Source of the DNA: Lancefieldella rimae ATCC 49626
GTDB taxonomy: Bacteria; Actinomycetota; Coriobacteriia; Coriobacteriales; Atopobiaceae
Assembly (NCBI RefSeq): GCF_000174015.1
Contig: NZ_ACFE01000001.1
Coordinates: forward strand, 248,001-312,000
Length of the DNA stretch: 64,000 nt
Direction: 5' to 3'
Positions 17,210 through 25,661 of the stretch are shown here, in pieces. The notes under the pieces are model-generated. The model was not told the origin of the DNA. It saw nothing but the letters and a program-made list of their open reading frames with translations, and did not search any database. Both the position numbers and the translations under genes were made by a program. Every line of letters begins with the position of its first letter. Positions within the stretch are counted from its first letter, which is position 1.

Positions 17210-19573
17210 TTACGAGTTTTTATGTTGTGTGCGCACGCGCGGTCCTTTACTCCCGGGTTCTACCGTCACGTCTCCGAAGTCCTTTGTGCAATAAAATATT
17301 GAGCCACCATTTTCCAGCGTAGCCACGCACTGCGGCTTTGGGTGTCCAAATGTATTATTCCTCCCGGCGCTTGCGACGGAAACTTCAGGTTTCAGCTTTT
17401 GTACCTGCTCTGGAGTAATTGATCGAGCAGAACCGTGGTGACCCACTTTCAAAAAATCAATGTCTCCGACATCTCCCCTCTGGAGTGCTTCTCCTGTCCT
17501 ATCTTCTTCCGCATCTCCGGTAAAAAGCGAGGTGAGTGAATTTCCAGCGTCATCATGATAGCAAGCGACCATTTCGATTGAATCGGTATTCTCGTTTCCC
17601 GTTACCTCCCCTAAAGGAGATATCACTTTCATGTGAAAACGACCAACTGTAAGCTTCTCCCCATACACAACTTCTCTGGAAGGCTTCCCGGTAAGTTTTT
17701 GTATAGAAGACTGCAACCACGCTTTCTCATGCTTGGTAACTCCTTTTGCCACCACAACTTCATTGCAGCTTATTTGACCAACCAGATCATCAACGCCTCC
17801 AACATGATCCATATCAAGATGCGTTAAAACCACCGTATCAATATGGAACACATTTTGTCGCTGAAGGGCATCAAGAACGGCGTCGTTAGGACTTGTATCT
17901 ATGAGCATTGACGATGCACCATCGGTCACCAAAATAGCATCCCCTTGGCCGATATCCATGACACAAACACGAGCCGGAGCAAAGTAACGCCATCGAATAA
18001 CATGGCAGGTACACCCCGCTACCACAAGCGCCACGCATAGCAAAACAATTTTTGGACGTATATCAGGCCACCATATAAGCAACACTATCTGAATCAAAAT
18101 AAAACCCAACCATACAATATATGTTGGCACATCAATCAATATGCTTGACATGGGTATGTGTGCAAACAGGCGCACGAGCGTAACAAACACGGCTCCCACA
18201 AAATCAACTTCATAAAGAAGAGTCGTAGTGATAAACGAAAACGGCAATGTACAAAATATGAGAAAGCCCAATACAACAAGAATGGAAAAAGGAATTGCAA
18301 GAAGGGCGTTGACAACAGGAGCGATGAGCGAAAGTCTTCCGAATATCGTAGTTGTGATAGGAAAGGTTGCGAGCTGCGCAACTATTGTTGTAGCTATTGC
18401 ATCGCTTCCGGTTTGTATGAAGGCATTGCTTCTCTTTTTAAATGTGTACGGACATCTCTGACTTATTATACGCGGCGTTATTGTCCGCCATCCATATCGT
18501 CCGTATGCTCCATATACCATAAGTCCCAAGACGCTGCAAAGTGAAAGTAAAAACGATATGGATTCGCATATTGCAGGCTGCACTAATATCATACAAAACG
18601 CAAGAGTACAGGTTGAGGCTAAGGGATTTTTTCTCCTCCCCAACACCTCAGATCCACACGATGCCACAACAAGCAACAAAGCCCGTACCGCTGAGAGAGG
18701 AAATCCACAGAGCATAACAAAACAACCGATAATACCAAGCGTGGTTGCATCTCTTACAAGAGGACGAACTGATAGTTTCTTTAATACAACCTGCACCAAT
18801 CCTGCCAGAAGGGTCAAATGAGATCCGGAAACGGCAACGAGATGAGAAATACCGCATTGTGCAAACGGTCTCTCAAGCGCATGCTCCTTAAACGCTCCCC
18901 GATATCCGCATACACATCCCGCAACTATTGCTCTTCCTGCCGTTGCACGTGGATTGATGCTCTCAAGAAACGCTCTTCGAATCTGATAGAGCGTCCCTAA
19001 AAATCCCCGTGAGTCTGAAGTGGTTGTTATTCGTACCATCCGCACAGATCCCGCTATCCCCTCAAGCCAATGTCTTTTCCCTCTTTCATCCTCTTTATAG
19101 GATTGATACTGACCAATACCTTTTATATGTGTACCGAGATCATATTCTCGCGATGCCTGAATAAAAACTCTCCCTTTGTAACACCCGTCAAGATATGCCT
19201 TTGCCTTACCTCTCCACGCCGTATCCCCCCTTTGCATATCGCTCACAAGAACAAATTCGTAGCGCGCCATTGACGTACGAGACAGCTCTTCATCGCATTG
19301 CAGAAGAACTTGGTATTGCATGATGGTTACCAAAGAGACTAAAAACATTGAGGTACTCATCATAAATAGAAGGACTGCCGGCCTTTTTGTGCACCATAAG
19401 CAAAAACCTATAACAAGAGCCCCAAACATTACAAATCCAAGTATCAATATCGCTCCATTTGAGCATCCCTTCTCTAAAAGCCACCGTACACTTACTATTG
19501 ACGCTCCGAGTACATAGAGCATTTGCGACAATACGGGCCTCTGAGGTTTTTCCGACTTATGAGACGCAAACAT
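17210..19573 (-). CDS. comEC: ComEC/Rec2 DNA-uptake channel
   Basis: Integral membrane protein that moves single-stranded DNA across the cytoplasmic membrane during natural transformation. The 787-residue protein has an N-terminal membrane/OB-like region, the Competence domain with ISHLVAVSGSHLTLLAGL and many hydrophobic helices, and a C-terminal metallo-beta-lactamase-like domain from about 540 with THLDMDHVGG at 584-593, FTGDAE and KVGHHGS. All three regions seen in full-length ComEC proteins are present, and no frameshift was found. The start ATG overlaps comEA by 17 bases, so the two are translationally coupled. With comEA it indicates at least the core of a transformation apparatus. Confidence 0.93.
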   Translation of the reverse strand: MFASHKSEKPQRPVLSQMLYVLGASIVSVRWLLEKGCSNGAILILGFVMFGALVIGFCLWCTKRPAVLLFMMSTSMFLVSLVTIMQYQVLLQCDEELSRTSMARYEFVLVSDMQRGDTAWRGKAKAYLDGCYKGRVFIQASREYDLGTHIKGIGQYQSYKEDERGKRHWLEGIAGSVRMVRITTTSDSRGFLGTLYQIRRAFLESINPRATAGRAIVAGCVCGYRGAFKEHALERPFAQCGISHLVAVSGSHLTLLAGLVQVVLKKLSVRPLVRDATTLGIIGCFVMLCGFPLSAVRALLLVVASCGSEVLGRRKNPLASTCTLAFCMILVQPAICESISFLLSLCSVLGLMVYGAYGRYGWRTITPRIISQRCPYTFKKRSNAFIQTGSDAIATTIVAQLATFPITTTIFGRLSLIAPVVNALLAIPFSILVVLGFLIFCTLPFSFITTTLLYEVDFVGAVFVTLVRLFAHIPMSSILIDVPTYIVWLGFILIQIVLLIWWPDIRPKIVLLCVALVVAGCTCHVIRWRYFAPARVCVMDIGQGDAILVTDGASSMLIDTSPNDAVLDALQRQNVFHIDTVVLTHLDMDHVGGVDDLVGQISCNEVVVAKGVTKHEKAWLQSSIQKLTGKPSREVVYGEKLTVGRFHMKVISPLGEVTGNENTDSIEMVACYHDDAGNSLTSLFTGDAEEDRTGEALQRGDVGDIDFLKVGHHGSARSITPEQVQKLKPEVSVASAGRNNTFGHPKPQCVATLENGGSIFYCTKDFGDVTVEPGSKGPRVRTQHKNS

Positions 19574-20282
19574 AATCTTTCATTCGCTCAAATTTTTTCT
19601 CGCCTATTCCACTTACTCTCATAAGATCTTCGGCCTTGATGAAGGGTCCGTTTTTATCCCGATCTTTAACGATTGCTTGTGCCATTGATTTGCCGACTCC
19701 AGGAAGTTTGGTTAGTTCCTCCTCTGTTGCAACATTAATATTTACCAAGGACTGTTCCGAGTTTTTTGAGGAGGGCTCTACCGAATTCTCAGAAGAAGGT
19801 ACCTGCTTTTCTCCCTCTTGAGGAACGTGAATTTTATCCCCATCTTTAATAGGCTTTGCAAGGTTTAACTCTGATATGTCAGCGGTATCACTTGGTCCTC
19901 CGGCGGCGTCAACCGCATCACATATACGTGGCGTTTCCTGGGAAAGCGTGTACACTCCCGGCGTTACAACCGCTCCGTCAACATATACCACCACAGAAGG
20001 CGTTTTCTTTGTATCTTCTGTTTTTGTTGTCTCAGAGCTCTGAGAGGAAGAACTATTCCCAGAGTCATCCTTTTGAAGCTCAGCGTATTTGTTTTGCACC
20101 GGTTCACTCCGCTGTCGAGCAATCGTTGTACCCGCCACCGTACACGACGCCCACAAAATTATTGCGATTGCTCCTATAACAAGCACAAAGAACCCGACCA
20201 CGAGTTTCTTTTCCCCTATAAAACCATACCGTCGTTTTAGCGTTGACCAGAGCTTTTTTGAGCCGGATGGAATTTGAGCCAT
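19557..20282 (-). CDS. comEA: ComEA DNA receptor
   Basis: Membrane-anchored double-stranded DNA receptor of the competence machinery. In the 241-residue protein a cytoplasmic basic N-terminus precedes one transmembrane helix (VVGFFVLVIGAIAIILW, about 32-50). A Ser/Thr/Glu-rich extracellular linker follows, then a SLBB domain (VVVYVDGAVVTPGVYTL) and a C-terminal helix-hairpin-helix pair (VNINVATEEELTKLPGVG and MRVSGIGEKKFERMK). The ATG at 20282 is preceded by GGAGGTG and gives a normal N-terminus; an upstream start would add 16 residues. First gene of comEA-comEC-holA. Confidence 0.94.
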   Translation of the reverse strand: MAQIPSGSKKLWSTLKRRYGFIGEKKLVVGFFVLVIGAIAIILWASCTVAGTTIARQRSEPVQNKYAELQKDDSGNSSSSQSSETTKTEDTKKTPSVVVYVDGAVVTPGVYTLSQETPRICDAVDAAGGPSDTADISELNLAKPIKDGDKIHVPQEGEKQVPSSENSVEPSSKNSEQSLVNINVATEEELTKLPGVGKSMAQAIVKDRDKNGPFIKAEDLMRVSGIGEKKFERMKDYVCVS

Positions 20283-20357
20283 AGCGGACACCTCCACCTC
20301 TATCGTGAAGATATCTCCTTTAGACAACAATCAAAAAACCTGATATCGGATAGGCAA

Positions 20358-20388
20358 TCTGTCAATATTCTGACCAATATCTGACAGA
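20358..20388 (-). promoter_or_regulatory. Inverted repeat upstream of comEA (candidate operator/promoter)
   Basis: TCTGTCA and TGACAGA arms separated by 17 nt, 76-106 nt upstream of the comEA start. One arm contains TTGACA on the minus strand, a perfect -35 hexamer, but no good -10 lies at 16-18 bp. The spacer also has near-repeats of AATATTCTGAC and CAATATCTGAC. Operator function is inferred. Confidence 0.4.
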
Positions 20389-20474
20389 GACACATATCAT
20401 TCGAGATAAACATCTTGCTTTGTCTTGTACTCGTTCAGACAAAAGCGGATTATCAAACACTTCACCGATAAAAA

Positions 20475-20506
20475 GATACCTCTTGGCGCTTATGCAAAGA
20501 GGTATC
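20475..20506 (-). terminator. Intrinsic terminator after thiI
   Basis: Ten-bp perfect stem GATACCTCTT / AAGAGGTATC with a 12-nt loop, followed on the minus strand by TTTTT. Lies 46 nt after the thiI stop and separates the mihF-gmk-rpoZ-thiI operon from comEA. Confidence 0.85.
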
Positions 20507-20551
20507 ACACATACAACAACACGTAGGATTGAGTAATGGGTTCAAATTTGA

Positions 20552-21790
20552 CTACGCAGTCTCCCTGGGAAGAAGTTCCTTATGAAATCTTGAAAGTTCT
20601 TTCGGAGGCCGATATGAAGGACACTGATTAAAATCCCTGTATTCTACCTGTGCCACTAAATCATCAACCATTGCCTCATGGTCAAATGAATTCCAAGCAC
20701 TCAGAACTTCTCGCATACGAGCGTGCGTCTCGGGACGACGAGGCATAAAAAGCGTACAGCAATCATCTGCGGCCTGCGCGGATATATCAAAGGTTCCAAT
20801 TGCCTGGGCGCGGGCAATAATCTCTTGCTTATCGGAACCAATGAGAGGTCGAAGGATTGGGATGGTTACCGCTTCGTTGACCGCAGCAATATTATCCAAG
20901 GTTTGAGAGGCAACCTGTCCAAGAGACTCTCCCGTTACAAGTGCCGATGCGCCCTCAATTTGAGCGATACGTTCAGACACCTGATACATGACTCGCCGGT
21001 ACATGATAATACGAAGACTTTGCGGAACGGTTAAAGATATCTCTCGCTGGCGCTCGCCAAACGGCACAACATACAAACGGCCAATTATTCCCGCACCTTC
21101 AAGCGTACTAATAATATCCTGACAAAGATATTCACTCGTATCCGCCGTCATGGGTCGTCCAGAAAAATGAACCGGAATGACCGTAGCTCCACGGCGTCCA
21201 ACCATCCACGTTGCAACGGGAGAATCAATACCGCTTGAAAGAAGCGACACAACCTTTCCGGCCGTCCCCACCGGAAGGCCGCCTACTCCTACAATTGAGT
21301 CGGCATATACGTAGGTACTTCCTTGGATTACATGAACGACAACGGTTGCATCCGGCGCATGCATAGCTACTTTTTTATCGGGGAAATGCTCGCATAAAAC
21401 AGATCCCACCATACGGTTCAGCTCGATTGAGTGAATGGGAAAGTTTGTTGCAGAACGCCTTGCATGCACTTTAAACGTAGTAAATGATGCAACTTCCTCA
21501 AGAGCACGCACGGCAGCCGAGAAGAACTCTTCTTGATCAAGACCACAACGATATGCCCGAGATACGCGTGCCACTCCGGGGACCTGAGAGATGGCTGCCT
21601 GAAGCTCCTTTGTAGCCCTATGATCTTCTGTTTCAACGACAATATAGCCGGAAATGCGAGAAACCCCCGCAACCGGAAAGGCGCGGAGGGCTCGTTTAAG
21701 GTTTATTACCAACTGATTCTCAAAGGTTGAGCGATTTTTCCCTTTAAGACCAATCTCGTGGTAATGAACGAGACATACGCTTTCAAACAT
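20552..21790 (-). CDS. thiI: tRNA 4-thiouridine synthase ThiI
   Basis: ATP-dependent adenylating enzyme for s4U at position 8 of tRNA, sometimes also feeding sulfur to thiamine. The 412-residue protein has an N-terminal ferredoxin-like domain, a THUMP domain (about 60-165) and a PP-loop with SSGIDSPVATWMVGRRG. The usual SGGIDS is SSGIDS here, a tolerated variant. CCTLFMPRRPETH is the conserved Cys-containing segment. No rhodanese domain, as in Gram-positive ThiI. Starts two bases after the rpoZ stop region, so it is in the mihF operon. Confidence 0.93.
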   Translation of the reverse strand: MFESVCLVHYHEIGLKGKNRSTFENQLVINLKRALRAFPVAGVSRISGYIVVETEDHRATKELQAAISQVPGVARVSRAYRCGLDQEEFFSAAVRALEEVASFTTFKVHARRSATNFPIHSIELNRMVGSVLCEHFPDKKVAMHAPDATVVVHVIQGSTYVYADSIVGVGGLPVGTAGKVVSLLSSGIDSPVATWMVGRRGATVIPVHFSGRPMTADTSEYLCQDIISTLEGAGIIGRLYVVPFGERQREISLTVPQSLRIIMYRRVMYQVSERIAQIEGASALVTGESLGQVASQTLDNIAAVNEAVTIPILRPLIGSDKQEIIARAQAIGTFDISAQAADDCCTLFMPRRPETHARMREVLSAWNSFDHEAMVDDLVAQVEYRDFNQCPSYRPPKELSRFHKELLPRETA

Positions 21791-21793
21791 ACG

Positions 21794-22078
21794 CTAAATC
21801 TCGATGGTATTTGCACCCTTGATGGCATCGTCAAAGGTATCTTTCACAAAGCCGAGCGTACCGTCATTAACTTCATTCATTGCAACGGAGATTGAATCTT
21901 TACCAGATACAACTGTCGTAATATCGTCAAAATCCTGAACGGCAACGACGCGGAGGTGCTGACCATGAAGCATATTATTAATATCGCATGCACGCTTTGA
22001 CGCCATTGAGCACAGAAGGAATGGATTGTGCTCGGTCTTTTCAAGCAGCGAGTCAATTTCAGGTTTAATTACGGACAT
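21794..22078 (-). CDS. rpoZ: RNA polymerase omega subunit
   Basis: Small RNAP subunit that folds beta-prime. The 94-residue protein starts MSVIKPEIDSLLEKTEHNPFL and carries the signature CSMASKRACDINNML, equivalent to the omega motif KRARQIN. The extended upstream frame lies inside gmk and is not used; the ATG at 22078 overlaps the gmk stop by 14 bases. gmk-rpoZ adjacency is a conserved operon. Confidence 0.93.
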   Translation of the reverse strand: MSVIKPEIDSLLEKTEHNPFLLCSMASKRACDINNMLHGQHLRVVAVQDFDDITTVVSGKDSISVAMNEVNDGTLGFVKDTFDDAIKGANTIEI

Positions 22079-22658
22079 TTTTTCGAGACCCTTCATCTGA
22101 TTCATACGTGTCAAAAACAGCCTCAAGTTTACAAAGGGCATCATCAAGACTGTCATTCACAATACGGACATCATACGTATCCGCAAATTCCATTTCACGT
22201 TTTGCATTTGCAAGACGCATCTGGATGGTTTTCTCGTCTTCCGTACCCCGGCCCCGAAGACGTGTCTCTAACACCTCAAGCGAGGGAGGTTCAATGAAGA
22301 CGAGAATAGCATCAGGATTCATACGACGGACCTGCAAACCACCTTGCACATCAATCTCAAGAACAACCGACTTGCCTTGAGCGAGCAGTTTTTCAACCTC
22401 TGACGTAAGAGTACCGTATCGGTGACCATGAACTTCAGCCCACTCATAAAATCCACCGGTTTGTACTAAGTGCTCAAAGGCTTCTTCACTCAGAAAGTGG
22501 TAGGAAATACCATCTTGTTCCCCTTCACGAGGAGAACGTGTTGTAGCTGAGACCGTCAGGCCCAGATTGGGACGCTTCTCGCGAAGACACGAAACAAGCG
22601 TACCCTTACCGACACCTGACGGTCCAGAAACAACGAAGAGTTTAGCGGAACGCGACAC
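22065..22658 (-). CDS. gmk: Guanylate kinase
   Basis: Phosphorylates GMP to GDP with ATP, essential in guanine nucleotide synthesis. The 197-residue protein has the P-loop GPSGVGKGT, the GMP-binding SATTRSPREGEQDGISYHFL and the lid region with RLRGRGTEDE. It begins with GTG immediately after the mihF stop and relies on coupling; no strong Shine-Dalgarno is seen. Operon mihF-gmk-rpoZ-thiI. Confidence 0.97.
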   Translation of the reverse strand: MSRSAKLFVVSGPSGVGKGTLVSCLREKRPNLGLTVSATTRSPREGEQDGISYHFLSEEAFEHLVQTGGFYEWAEVHGHRYGTLTSEVEKLLAQGKSVVLEIDVQGGLQVRRMNPDAILVFIEPPSLEVLETRLRGRGTEDEKTIQMRLANAKREMEFADTYDVRIVNDSLDDALCKLEAVFDTYESDEGSRKNVRN

Positions 22659-22967
22659 TTACTTGGAAAGAGCCTCAAGAAGCTGCTCACGCTGACGGGC
22701 GCCAAGACCCTTAACACGACGGGTTGAAGAGATGCCAAGCTCAGTCATGATCTTGGCAGCCTTAGCCTTGCCATATCCAGGTAAAGACTCAATCAGAGCA
22801 GAAACGCGCATACGCTCAGCAATAGGATCGTTGGAGTCAAGAACCTCTTTGAGGGCGACTTCGCCATTCTTGACCTTCTCACGAAGCTCTGCACGGGCGT
22901 GGCGAGCCTCTGCTGCCTTCTCGAGTGCTGCCTTGCGCTGCTCAGGTGTGAGGTTAGGTAGTGCCAT
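22659..22967 (-). CDS. mihF: Actinobacterial integration host factor (mIHF)
   Basis: Nucleoid-associated DNA-binding protein found in actinobacteria, first described as a host factor for mycobacteriophage L5 integration. The 102-residue protein MALPNLTPEQRKAALEKA has a long N-terminal helix and a helix-two-turn-helix region with SLPGYGKAKAAKIM and ISSTRRVKGLG, the family hallmarks. The start ATG follows GGAGG at ideal spacing. Leading the gmk-rpoZ operon is the actinobacterial arrangement and is a main clue to the organism. Confidence 0.95.
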   Translation of the reverse strand: MALPNLTPEQRKAALEKAAEARHARAELREKVKNGEVALKEVLDSNDPIAERMRVSALIESLPGYGKAKAAKIMTELGISSTRRVKGLGARQREQLLEALSK

Positions 22968-23149
22968 TATTCCTCCAAACATCGGTACTTTTTGGTTAAG
23001 TACACAAACAATATTTTGTGCCGTACGCACAATCAACGAACTAGTATGCCAAACATCAGCGGTTTTACAAGGGGGTACAGAGCATTTTCCCTTGAAACGT
23101 CATTATTTTTGCACATTCTACACACAAACTCAATCCCTGTATGTAGAAA

Positions 23150-23178
23150 AGTATAATATTTACCTGCTTATTTGTAAA
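23150..23178 (-). promoter_or_regulatory. Predicted promoter of the mihF-gmk-rpoZ-thiI operon
   Basis: TTTACA (-35), 17-bp spacer, TATACT (-10) on the minus strand: five of six matches in each box with ideal spacing. It would give a 5' leader of about 175 nt before mihF. Surrounding DNA (22968-23224) is AT-rich with no gene. Confidence 0.6.
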
Positions 23179-23224
23179 ATTTTAACAAAATCTCCGTTTA
23201 CGATAAAAAATGTTAGAAACCCAT

Positions 23225-23953
23225 TCAAATAAGTTCATTTACAATTTCTTCAAATGTCGCACAAGGATCTTTCGCTTCAGTAATGGGTCGGCCGATAACG
23301 AGTTTTGATGCACCGGCCGCAATCGCTGATGCGGGAGTTGCCGTGCGTTGTTGGTCGCCCTTCTCGGCACCCCTTGGTCGAATGCCCGGCGTAATTATCA
23401 ACGCTTCCGGACCCAAAATCTCACGCATCGAAGAAGCTTCCTGAGCAGAGCACACAAGGCCATCCGCACCAGCGCTATACGAGAGCTTTGCAAGGCGCTC
23501 CACCTCGCTTGCAACCGTATCACGAACGCCAATGGAAGACAGATCCTCTTCATTCATACTCGTAAGAATCGAAATAGCCACAAGCTTGGTACGGCCTTTT
23601 TCGCCCACACCGCGTATCTCCGCAGCTTCCGCAGCACCGCTTCTCCCGGAAGCAATCATGTGGGATCCACCAAGTGCATGAATGGATATGATGTCAGCCC
23701 CGGAGAGCGACGCGGAGCGCACCGCACCATGAACCTGAAACGGAATATCATGCACCTTAAGATCAAGAAACACGTTGAATCCACGGTCCTTCATCTCTTG
23801 CACAATACCGGGGCCATATCGATAAAACAACGTCATGCCAACCTTGACCCATCTGGCATGGTCCGCGAGAAGATCGGTAAGCTCAAGAGCTCGCACACGA
23901 TCACAGTCAAGAGCCACGATAAGCGCATTGCGTGCCTCGGTATCACTTAGCAT
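23225..23953 (-). CDS. pyrF: Orotidine 5'-phosphate decarboxylase
   Basis: Last step of UMP synthesis. TIM-barrel of 242 residues with ALDCDR at the N-terminus, the catalytic DLKVHDIPFQV motif and the phosphate-binding VIGRPITEAKDP near the C-terminus, where TPGIRP precedes it. Start ATG overlaps pyrD by seven bases. Final gene of the pyr operon; the stop is followed by AT-rich non-coding DNA. Confidence 0.97.
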   Translation of the reverse strand: MLSDTEARNALIVALDCDRVRALELTDLLADHARWVKVGMTLFYRYGPGIVQEMKDRGFNVFLDLKVHDIPFQVHGAVRSASLSGADIISIHALGGSHMIASGRSGAAEAAEIRGVGEKGRTKLVAISILTSMNEEDLSSIGVRDTVASEVERLAKLSYSAGADGLVCSAQEASSMREILGPEALIITPGIRPRGAEKGDQQRTATPASAIAAGASKLVIGRPITEAKDPCATFEEIVNELI

Positions 23954-24873
23954 TCAAAAGCTCCAATCAATTCGTGTATATCGGATACGCCCTGTGATTC
24001 AGCCCACTTCGTAAGCTCCGCAAGAATCCGAGGAGCGCTCATGGGATCGTAGAGATTTGCCGAACCGACAGAAACCGCCGTGGCGCCCGCAAGAATAAAC
24101 TCCGCAGCATCCTCGCCCGTCTCAACACCGCCAACACCGCAGATAGGAATCCGCACTGCCTGTGCACACTCCCAAACCATACGGACGGCAACATTGTGGC
24201 AAAGCGGTCCGCTCATGCCCCCGGTAGGTTTGGAAAGACGGCTGCGGCGCGTATGAACATCAATGGACATTCCTGAGAGCGAGTTTATGAGCGTCAGCCC
24301 GTTTGCTCCCTCCGCCTCAAGTGCCCTACCGATTTCGGCAACATTAACGGGAGCCATCTTAACCAAAAGCGGAAGGGTGGTAAGAGGCCGCACGGCGCGC
24401 ATGACCTCAGCGGCCTGCCGGGGCGTAGCGCCAAGGGGCGTACCTCCCCTTGCCAGGTTAGGACAGCTGATGTTAAGTTCAAGGGCCGAGATATGCGGCG
24501 CAAGCTCTTCGGTGCGCTCCACGACATCAACCATCTCTTGCACCGAATGAGCCGCCATCTGCATAATGACGCGCGTCCCGCGATTTTCAAGCTCATCCAT
24601 ATACGAGCCAACATGATCGACAAAAGCGTCAATACCCGGATTTGCAAGACCAACGGAATTCATCATTCCGCTGGTAAGTTCACACATGCGAGGCGCAGGG
24701 TTGCCGTCCCACGGCACACGGGCGACACCTTTCATGGTAATGGCTCCAAGTTGTGACACGTCGTAAAAGCCCTCAAACTGCCAGCCATATCCAAACGTAC
24801 CGGCCGCAGTGTTGATGGGATTTTTCATGGCAATGCCACCAAGGTTTACCGCCATATCAACGCCGCTCACCAT
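23947..24873 (-). CDS. pyrD: Dihydroorotate dehydrogenase B, catalytic subunit
   Basis: FMN subunit of the class 1B, NAD-dependent enzyme that oxidises dihydroorotate to orotate. The 308-residue protein has the NPINTAAGTFGYG start, ELNISCPNLARGGTPLG (1B enzymes use a catalytic Cys in this region), VKMAPVNVAEI, and GVGGVETGEDAAEFILAGA for FMN binding. The ATG at 24873, behind GAGGAGG and overlapping pyrK by seven bases, is chosen over an in-frame start 13 codons upstream. Its partner pyrK lies immediately upstream. Confidence 0.96.
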   Translation of the reverse strand: MVSGVDMAVNLGGIAMKNPINTAAGTFGYGWQFEGFYDVSQLGAITMKGVARVPWDGNPAPRMCELTSGMMNSVGLANPGIDAFVDHVGSYMDELENRGTRVIMQMAAHSVQEMVDVVERTEELAPHISALELNISCPNLARGGTPLGATPRQAAEVMRAVRPLTTLPLLVKMAPVNVAEIGRALEAEGANGLTLINSLSGMSIDVHTRRSRLSKPTGGMSGPLCHNVAVRMVWECAQAVRIPICGVGGVETGEDAAEFILAGATAVSVGSANLYDPMSAPRILAELTKWAESQGVSDIHELIGAFEC

Positions 24874-25661
24874 GCCACCTCCTCTGCATCGAAGATGGGC
24901 CCGTCCATGCACGCAGACGCATACCCTCCACGCGCAAGGGCAACGTTACAGGTATTACAAGCCCCAAAGGCACAGCTCATCATGCGCTCCATGGACACCT
25001 GGCACGAAACATTGTATGTGTGCGCAAGACGGGCAACACTTCGCATCATCGGCTCAGGTCCGCAGGTATACACCGCATCCCAAACTCCTTGTGAAAGCGG
25101 CTCGGAAAGAGCATCGATCACCAAGCCCTTCACACCGCGAGACCCGTCATCGGTTGTCTCAATAACGTGTTTTGCACCAAGTGCTAAAAGTTCGTCTTTA
25201 CCGTAGAGTCGTGAGCCCGTCTGTGCTCCGATACACGCATCAAAGGCAATGTCCTTCTCGGCAAGTACGCGAGCGGCCGCAATGAGCGGAGTAATACCAA
25301 CTCCCCCGGAAACAAGCACCGTTCGTGTGGAAGTCGCAGATATCCGCCATGGCTTTCCACAGGGAGCCACCAAATTGCTTCTCTCTCCCGGCTGCATGCA
25401 CGCAAGACGGCGCGTACCCTCGCCTACCGTGGCATAGATGAGTTCAAGTGTCTCATGAGCGCAATCAGCGTGCGAGAAGGACAGAGGAATCCTAAGGATG
25501 TGCGTTGAGTCGCCAGGAACCCTCACATTTACAAACTGACCCGGCTCCAGCACGTCAGCAAGTCCGGGAGCAGAAAGGATTGCTTTATACGTATCTTCTG
25601 CCACCAAAGAATTGGAGACGATCGTAAAGTCAAACAGGCGTGCCTTTCCCCGAAGCGCCAT
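24867..25661 (-). CDS. pyrK: Dihydroorotate dehydrogenase B, electron-transfer subunit
   Basis: FAD and 2Fe-2S subunit passing electrons from PyrD to NAD. The 264-residue protein has a ferredoxin-reductase fold: flavin-binding ILRIPLSFSHAD, NAD-binding VSGGVGITPLIAAARVL and YTCGPEPMMRSV. A C-terminal cysteine cluster CAFGACNTC plus a later Cys in SACMDGPIF binds the 2Fe-2S centre. Its start overlaps the pyrC stop (TAATG). Pairing with pyrD establishes the class 1B enzyme. Confidence 0.95.
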   Translation of the reverse strand: MALRGKARLFDFTIVSNSLVAEDTYKAILSAPGLADVLEPGQFVNVRVPGDSTHILRIPLSFSHADCAHETLELIYATVGEGTRRLACMQPGERSNLVAPCGKPWRISATSTRTVLVSGGVGITPLIAAARVLAEKDIAFDACIGAQTGSRLYGKDELLALGAKHVIETTDDGSRGVKGLVIDALSEPLSQGVWDAVYTCGPEPMMRSVARLAHTYNVSCQVSMERMMSCAFGACNTCNVALARGGYASACMDGPIFDAEEVAW

